Source of the DNA: Colias croceus
Taxonomy: Eukaryota; Arthropoda; Insecta; Lepidoptera; Pieridae
Reading direction: 5' to 3'
Length of the DNA stretch: 64,000 nt
NCBI RefSeq assembly: GCF_905220415.1
Contig: NC_059543.1
Coordinates: forward strand, 2,604,001 to 2,668,000
Shown here: positions 57,184-64,000 of the stretch, in pieces
How positions within the stretch are numbered: the stretch's first letter is position 1
How the letters are laid out: each line of letters starts with the position of its first letter
Position numbers and translations under genes: made by a program
The notes under the pieces: generated by a model
What the model was told of the DNA's origin: nothing
Seen by the model: the letters and a program-made list of their open reading frames with translations, nothing else
Database searches by the model: none

Positions 57184-57368
57184 TACCTTACAGCCCGCGG
57201 CTACGCCCGCGGCTTTCTCTAAAACCTAATAAATTATATACTAAAACCTTCCTCTTGAATCACTCTATCTATTAAAAAAATACCGCATCAAAATCCGTTG
57301 CGTAATTTTAAAGATTTAAGCATACAAAGGGACAGAGAAAGCGACTTTGTTTTATACTATGTAGTGAT
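57184..57368 (-). mobile_element. Helitron-like element (family C)
   Basis: Third copy of the family, near-identical to 3667-3849 and 46117-46297. The terminal CTAG is mutated to CTAC. Confidence 0.72.
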
Positions 57369-58931
57369 ATGAAATTATCCGCTACGGTCATGGTCAAATA
57401 TATTAAATTACGTTACCATTAATTGAACCACATTCACTTCAATGTCTGGCCAATTCCTATTAATCCGGCGAACAATGCTCATTATGTTAATTAATATTGG
57501 CTTAGGGTATTGTAATTCAAATAACGACAATGAAATCTGTTTAACTTGAACAATAAAGCTGAATTTCAAACATGAAATATTTTCATAGTTTCTGTCCCTT
57601 TATTTTGAAACATATATGTAATACTCGCGTAAAATCAGAGACAATACTTTGATGCTATTTTATGCTTATTGTTTAACTTTCTCGTGTTGGACAGAATTTC
57701 ATATTTATTGTAATGGTTGGATACACTTAATTAGATTTTGGATAGAATTTTTACATAGTACTATTTTGGAAATTAAAGCGATCGCAGTCACTATGATAGT
57801 CCCATTATATTGTACCTTCACCTAAAATACTCTTGTGACCTATTTTTTGGAGCAGCATCCAATTTCGGTAGAACTGGTGTGTCCCACAATAAAAGGAAAT
57901 TCCGAGTTTATATTAGTGCATTCAATAATTTATAACACAACGTGCATCTCTTGATAAACTATTCTGTTTTGTATTCCGAATTACAGTAGGATTTCAACTT
58001 AAAAAAACATTCACACGGAATCAAGGAATCTCCTTTTCACCTTCAACTTTAACAACACAATAAAATAGATGTAAAACTTCTATTGCAATATCATTCGCTC
58101 ATAAACGGGCAGCAGACAGAAGAGACGAAACTTCCTAATGGGGTAATTAAACAACCCCCGGACCCTTAGGTGAAGTGATATTTAAGGCCCAGCGCTACAA
58201 TGGCCTCCCGTTACTTTATGTTTTATTACGTTTCACTTTTGTTACTTCGAAGTTTGTTTTAAACGTTAATTCAGCGAATATCGGAAAAAACTTCGAGTGT
58301 TTTATGTTTATGTGTTCCGTGCCTTCTGGAAAGGATTGCTTTGTTAAGCAGGATTCAATGGAACTTATACACTTTTGCGCAAGTACATTGTACCTTAACA
58401 TTTTAACTGACTAATATGGAGACTAGAAAAAGATTTTTTATGTCTTTAATATTTCCCAGGACATTTCTGTTTTTAAAACCGTATGTAACTTAACTTAAAT
58501 GTCAATGTTTGGTTCATTAACACTGAAAAAAATAACATCCTAAAATAACTTAAAATCATACATCGTTCTGATATTATTAATATATTTAAGCTAGGTAGTG
58601 TCAACAGGACACTAACCATTAATATAATGGTTGCTCTATCACTAAACGACGGTCTGGAAACCCATTACATTTGCCGATAATAACATTCACTCAGTAAAAT
58701 GATTTATAACCAAAAATTCGTAACGGAATAAAGTTTGTTGCCCGCGGGAATATCATTCTGATGTTAATTTATTTATTACTTTTGAACAAATTTTAGTATT
58801 GCATCACTGATTAATGTAGTTTGTTAATTTTGGTTCTCGAAACATCGTAGTTATATAATTAATACAAAGCGAATCTGTCTGGAAAAATTAAAAGTGAATG
58901 CTATTACTTAGCATTATTAAAATATTTACTA
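57369..58931. other. Intergenic DNA, no gene supported
   Basis: Overlapping ORFs at 58175-58414 on both strands have no recognisable motif and are treated as chance. Confidence 0.5.
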
Positions 58932-59117
58932 CTAGCTGTTCCCCGCGGTTTCTCCCGAATTGCTCCGCTCCTGTTGGTCTTAGCGTGACGATATATAGCC
59001 TTCCTCGATAAATTGGCTATCTAACAACGAAAGAATTTTTCAAATCGGACCAGTAGTTCTCGAGATTTGCGCGTTCAAACAAACAAACACACTCTTCAGC
59101 TTTATAATATTAGTATA
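58932..59117 (-). mobile_element. Helitron-like element (family A)
   Basis: Complete copy on the minus strand; CTAG at 58932-58935 next to GGGAGAAACCGCGGGG. Confidence 0.75.
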
Positions 59118-59644
59118 TATTTAATAGATAGTTGTAAAATATTTATCTTGTTATTACTAAGACATAAAGATTCATTAAATTATCCTTTTTATATCATAAG
59201 AAAAAAACTATAGGGGACGAAATATAAACTTAAATAAACTAGAGTTGACTACTTGTTCATGTTTATTTACAGAACACATTCATAACTTAAAATAATCACG
59301 TGCGCCAAATTGACTGTAGATGTTTACTTATTTACTTGTACAAAAATTCAGGGATCGTCGCTTTATATAAAAATGTGTCAAAAAAACATAACATTTCAAA
59401 TTGAAAATGTGATTATATCATTTTATACTCGAGGGCTTCAATACAAAGCCTACTTACCTTATCAAGTTATTGGACTGTATTGTTTCCAACTTGGGTTGCC
59501 ATCGGCTTATAAGTATTCTCTCTATATCTCAATTATATATTACTCTTTTTATCTCAAGCTTATTATTCTGTCAATGATATTTTATTATTTTCATTGCTTT
59601 GACTATTCCTTGATGTGAGTGTACCTACTCTGAAACAAGATCAA
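59118..59644. other. AT-rich DNA, no gene supported
   Basis: The 102-codon ORF at 59310-59618 is rich in Tyr, Ile and Phe, as expected for AT-rich non-coding DNA, and has no motif. Confidence 0.5.
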
Positions 59645-59831
59645 TCTATACTAATATTATAAAGCTGAAGAGTTTGTTTGAACGCGCTAATCTCAGGAAC
59701 TACTGATCCGATTTGAAAAATTCTTTCGGTGTTAGATAGCTCATTTATCGAGGAAGGTTATAGGCTATATATCATCACGCTACGACAACCAGGAGTGGAG
59801 CCACAGGGGTAAAACCGCGCGGAGCAGCTAG
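59645..59831 (+). mobile_element. Helitron-like element (family A)
   Basis: Complete copy: TCTATACTAATATTATAAAG to GGGTAAAACCGCGCGGAGCA, then GCTAGT. One of the best-preserved family A copies. Confidence 0.8.
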
Positions 59832-62800
59832 TAATTAATAATTCTTGTTTCATTTTACTATCACATAATAAATGTTACTAAAAACATTATTAATTAAGAT
59901 ACGAAACGAGCTTTACGTTAATTGAAATATCGAATTTTATTAAAACATTTAAATTCATTTCAGATTAATTTCAATAAAATTTTATATTAATTTGCGTTGA
60001 TGGTATTTTAAACATGACATAATTATATTAATAGTATATTTTCAGTATTAATATTGCAAATCTATTTAGTATCAGGTAGAGATAATTTTTAATTCATAAA
60101 ATTAGTACAAATACACAATTAAACTTTCCATAAAGGTATGTAGTTAATAAGAAATCGTTTAAATGTATTCTTAGGTTAAGTTTTATTATAATATTCTCAA
60201 CGAATAAATAAATAAAACTATATGCTTAAGTAATATATTCAGTAAAAAAAGGAATTCCATCAACATTTTTACTGTTAAATAGACCTTACAACAGACCTTT
60301 AAAAATAATGAAAGACAATCTACCTATAAATGAATGGCCATGTTTTTGAGTGCTCCCTAAAGCGTGATCTTAATTTAAGGGGACGGCTAGTCGCTGAGTA
60401 AGCTATTATTGCCCCTTTAGAAGCCGAGTGAAAACGCTAAGTAATTCCTTCTAGATAATTCTATCAATATCTTTAAAACCTTTTATTCAATTCACTGCTT
60501 ATCTTGTATAACGGTAAATCTTAGGATTTATCTTCGGTTCGATTTATTCTTGGATTTCTGTATTTGATTTTCCATCACTGCTATTTATGGTATTTAGCTT
60601 CTTGGTATTTAAGTATTGTTTTAATGTTGTCACGGTAGTATTAATTAGGAGTAATATCATAACATGAAAGGAACTTTCTATGTAGGAACTACTATTAGTA
60701 GAAGTGAAAAAGAAAAAGCCTTTTTAAGATCACCACAAGATCACCTTAGCCTTAGATGTTTATTTGTGTAAGACTAGAAATAGACCTCGAGATGAAAAGG
60801 TTAAATTACTTTCTGTCTGCGTTTAAAGTACATACCTATGTATAATATAACAATACATACACAAAAGCAGATCAAAAAATATTTATAACACATATCTAAT
60901 ACATTATATTTTATCCTTCATATTACTTAGCATAAATATTTGTCTTTAGACTGCTGTTAGGTGCAAAATTTTTAACAAAGCTTTATTAACTCTGTCGGAA
61001 AACGTACAAATAACCCTCTCCATTTAATCCCGGTTCGGCCGCACGTATATGTTCGTATTTCTATGCATTTTTGACTAAAAGCGAAACCCAATAAAGTAGC
61101 TTTAGATAAAACTAATGAATGTCGTAAAAATGCTGTTATTTATAGAACAAAATACTTTTCCCCGACGTTATGAACATTCTTTGTACAAATTAATCGAATT
61201 TTATCGGAATGTGCTGATAAATTGTGTAAGTTGCGCAGCAGAAATACCTATCCAGTTTCTCTCAAAAACGTGGGTTTAATGTTTATTCCAATAATTACAT
61301 TTTATCTCAACGCGAGAGGATTTCCAAAGCTGCTAACGATGTGTTACAAGGATGTTTTGATGGGAATTTTTGCACGAGGTAATTAATTAAGCTTTTGATT
61401 TGTTTGCGCTCCACGGTTCGTTAGGTGACTGATAATTAACCTGGCTTTATCTGTGTTAAAGAGGACATTACGTTGTTGTCGTTTACGACATAATTGGGAT
61501 AAAATATTAGCTTTTTCAAATTTTCTGGAAAATTCCAAGATTCTGTGCGTAACTTAATATATTTGGCTTTATAACTCAGTGTAAACATTAATCATTGTCT
61601 GTTCATTAATTGAACAGAAATAATAATTACATTCAGGTTACACAGAACTCCAATGGACTGCCAAGAAATCTATTTTATTAAATATCTTCATCATAATATA
61701 AGGCTATCGCTCATTAATGGTTCAAAAACAGGGAAATTCAGTTGAACAGCCAAATTCTTTTAAGTATACCTAGACAAAATAAGTTCAACCGTTTTCTTCA
61801 TTGTCCTACTAAATATGTAATATGGCGAAGTTCATCATCACGTAGTAATTCATAAACACGGGCGTAAACTCTTTCGCCTCCGCGTGTTAATATCACAGAA
61901 ACAGTAACCCACATCGTCACTCCGGCAACGGAAGGCAAAATATGCTAATATGAGTTATAAGACACAATTTATGTTCCCGCAAACGCGCGTTATAACCCCG
62001 AGGCTTCATATTATTTTATATTCTGTTAGAGGAATGCAAGGTTCGTTTCAATTTTACGATTCCTCTCGTCGTATCTTTGAGTAGGTTCTCGTGTATGATC
62101 ATAATAATCTATTTCCTATAGGCTTTCATGGACCATAACGCCGTTTGATTCGGTCGAGAGCGGGTACAAAGGGATCTTAATATTATTCGATCCATTAGCG
62201 TTATGACCGTTCCGCTCTATTGTGCGTGTATTATCTCTTTTAATATGATTTACTTTGATTTCTTGGTTCAATCGCAACTATATACTACATAATATTAAAC
62301 GTGAATCTTTCTGGCATATCTGATCACCCTAAAAATACAGAATATTAAATGTACGATATTTATTATTTCATGATGAAGAAACCTTTCAATTTGATGGCTC
62401 ACTTTTGGAAGCTGTCGATTGTTTTATAAATTAAACTTTTTAATTTTGCCAATAAATACTTTGTATTTCTCTTAGTTAATATTAAATCGAAATAATTAAC
62501 TATAGAGTCAGCTTGTTCAACTTGTTTATTTAACAAATAACAATATATTGAACGAATTCATGAACTTTTATTTAAGTTTGCTTATGATGAAACTTTTCAA
62601 TATACGAGAACATAATAAATATATTGAAAGCTTTTGAAAGCGTTCACTATTGGCTCTACTTCATATTATAGCATAAATAATAATTTGCTGCTACAAATTG
62701 AATATCGTATTTGAGAAATTATTTAAAGGAAAAATTACACTTGGTTTTGTTTAAGTATTGATGTTTTTTGACAATGTTGTTAATAATAATTAATCAAGAC

Positions 62801-64000
62801 TACTTTTAATTCAAGCATAAAGATTCTGAAACAAATTTCATAGTTACCTAAGTACCTGGTTTTTACATCTTAAAAAGGAAAGGCTATAAGGTAATGGAAT
62901 AGAAAGATAATGGGTACTTTGTACAAAAGCGCTGTTTTACTACCAAAAGCTCAGACCAAAAGGGGAAATTCAAAGTGAGAATGTAAAAGGACAAAACAAA
63001 ACTTACGCTTTGAAATTTGCAATTTTCTATGTTTGCATAAAATTGAGTACATTACATTGCATGCTGTTTGACTAGGTATACTTCAAACTAGAACTTCATG
63101 TTTTCATGCTACGAGTATATAGTTTCAAAATAAAGTAAAAACTTTCAGGCTTCAATATTCATTCGAATTAAATACTAAAAAATACGTCGTACAATAAAGT
63201 TTAATTTTTTATTTTACAGTAACATGAACAACCTATAAACATAGGAACGTAGTAACGGTTGAAGGGAATTTCATGAAATTTGACCGTGTGATAAATCATA
63301 TTACGAAGAAGAACATAAGTTACTTTTAAACGAATAATTTAATGTGGTAAAATGGTCATGCTCGGACTGTTAGTTACAAAAGCTTTGATATATCGCCTAT
63401 ACGAGTCATTAAACATATTTTATGTTGCCCAAAGTTGGGTTAGACGTATAAGTTTTATTTCAAAATTTTACTCATACTTATGTATTTTAACATATTAGAA
63501 GGTTCGCTATTAGGTAATTGTTAGATAAGTAAAACGTGAGCTGAAAATTGAAAGATATATTGCTACATAATTCAATATTCCATCCCACCTTTTACCAACA
63601 CTGAAAAGTTTCTATATATTTATAGTCAACCTCAGCTTCCCTCTTGCATTATACATAGTAAGGAGTAGATCTAAGCCTAAGTATCTGTGAAAGGGTACAG
63701 ACAGGCCACGTTCCAGCTATTTTCTAGCTGATTCTCGCGGGTCGAGGTCGGAAAACTGGGTCAAAGACGACCTGTTGATATGGAAACGAATCGTATTGTT
63801 ACAATGTCTACTTCACTGTAGATAACGGGAATGGATGATGCTTGTGGGTTAATATTGCAAAATGAAATTCACGAGGACTGTAATTTGTAATACTTTTACT
63901 GAATTTTTAGGCAGTTTTGTGAGCATTTTATTCATTCATTTAGGGAGATTATGGAAATTCGTTGAACTTTCGATGTTATTTAATTTATGTTTATTTGGTT
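59832..64000. other. AT-rich DNA, no gene or repeat recognised
   Basis: The last 4.2 kb show no ORF over 60 codons, no second copies of repeats listed here and no RNA gene I can support. This is compatible with a long intron or intergenic DNA. Confidence 0.55.

Noticed and set aside
59310..59618. 102-codon ORF rich in aromatic residues
   Set aside because: Composition is that of translated AT-rich DNA, with no domain or splice context.

Overview
This is an AT-rich eukaryotic window dominated by transposons, with one clearly recognisable protein-coding gene tail. The repeats point to a moth or butterfly (Lepidoptera): many short Helitron-like elements with a TC start and CTAG end, Jockey and CR1-like LINEs, tRNA-derived SINEs, and several hAT-like and other MITEs. 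Nothing looks bacterial or viral, and I see no CRISPR array or operon.

Positions 1-12,230 hold the 3' part of an ADAMTS-family gene on the + strand. Six exons (1-369, 2740-2837, 6977-7093, 10780-10884, 11219-11357, 11862-12116) join in frame across consistent splice phases. They encode 360 residues: the cysteine-free spacer domain, three thrombospondin type-1 repeats and a six-cysteine PLAC domain, then a stop and AATAAA signals. This layout fits the ADAMTS2/3/14-like group of secreted metalloproteinases; the catalytic part lies upstream of the window. The introns carry Helitrons, one with a nested Harbinger-like MITE, and LINE tails. Just past the stop, at about 12,264-13,075, are two decayed tandem copies of the end of the last exon plus 3' UTR. 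The first of these is split by a 470-bp hAT-like MITE with a perfect 8-bp target duplication.

Positions 13-21 kb hold a SINE, a GC-rich 375-bp MITE that folds on itself, a hAT-like MITE, a dispersed repeat and one candidate minus-strand exon (17988-18113) of unknown identity. Positions 21,482-26,166 are a full-length Jockey-type LINE with a target-site duplication, a poly(A) tail and intact ORF2. Its ORF1 is broken at the zinc knuckles. It is followed by a nearly perfect 534-bp palindrome (26,613-27,146) and a decayed CR1/Jockey-type LINE (28,280-30,234).

Positions 30-64 kb have no gene I can support. They contain more Helitrons, two copies of an A-tailed retroposon, a small hAT-like element with a target duplication, and two large inverted-repeat (foldback) elements lying side by side (41,895-42,982 and 42,997-45,600). 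There is also a GC-rich island at about 47.3 kb that may be a promoter region and a short transposase-like ORF at 54.3 kb. The rest is AT-rich intergenic or intronic DNA.
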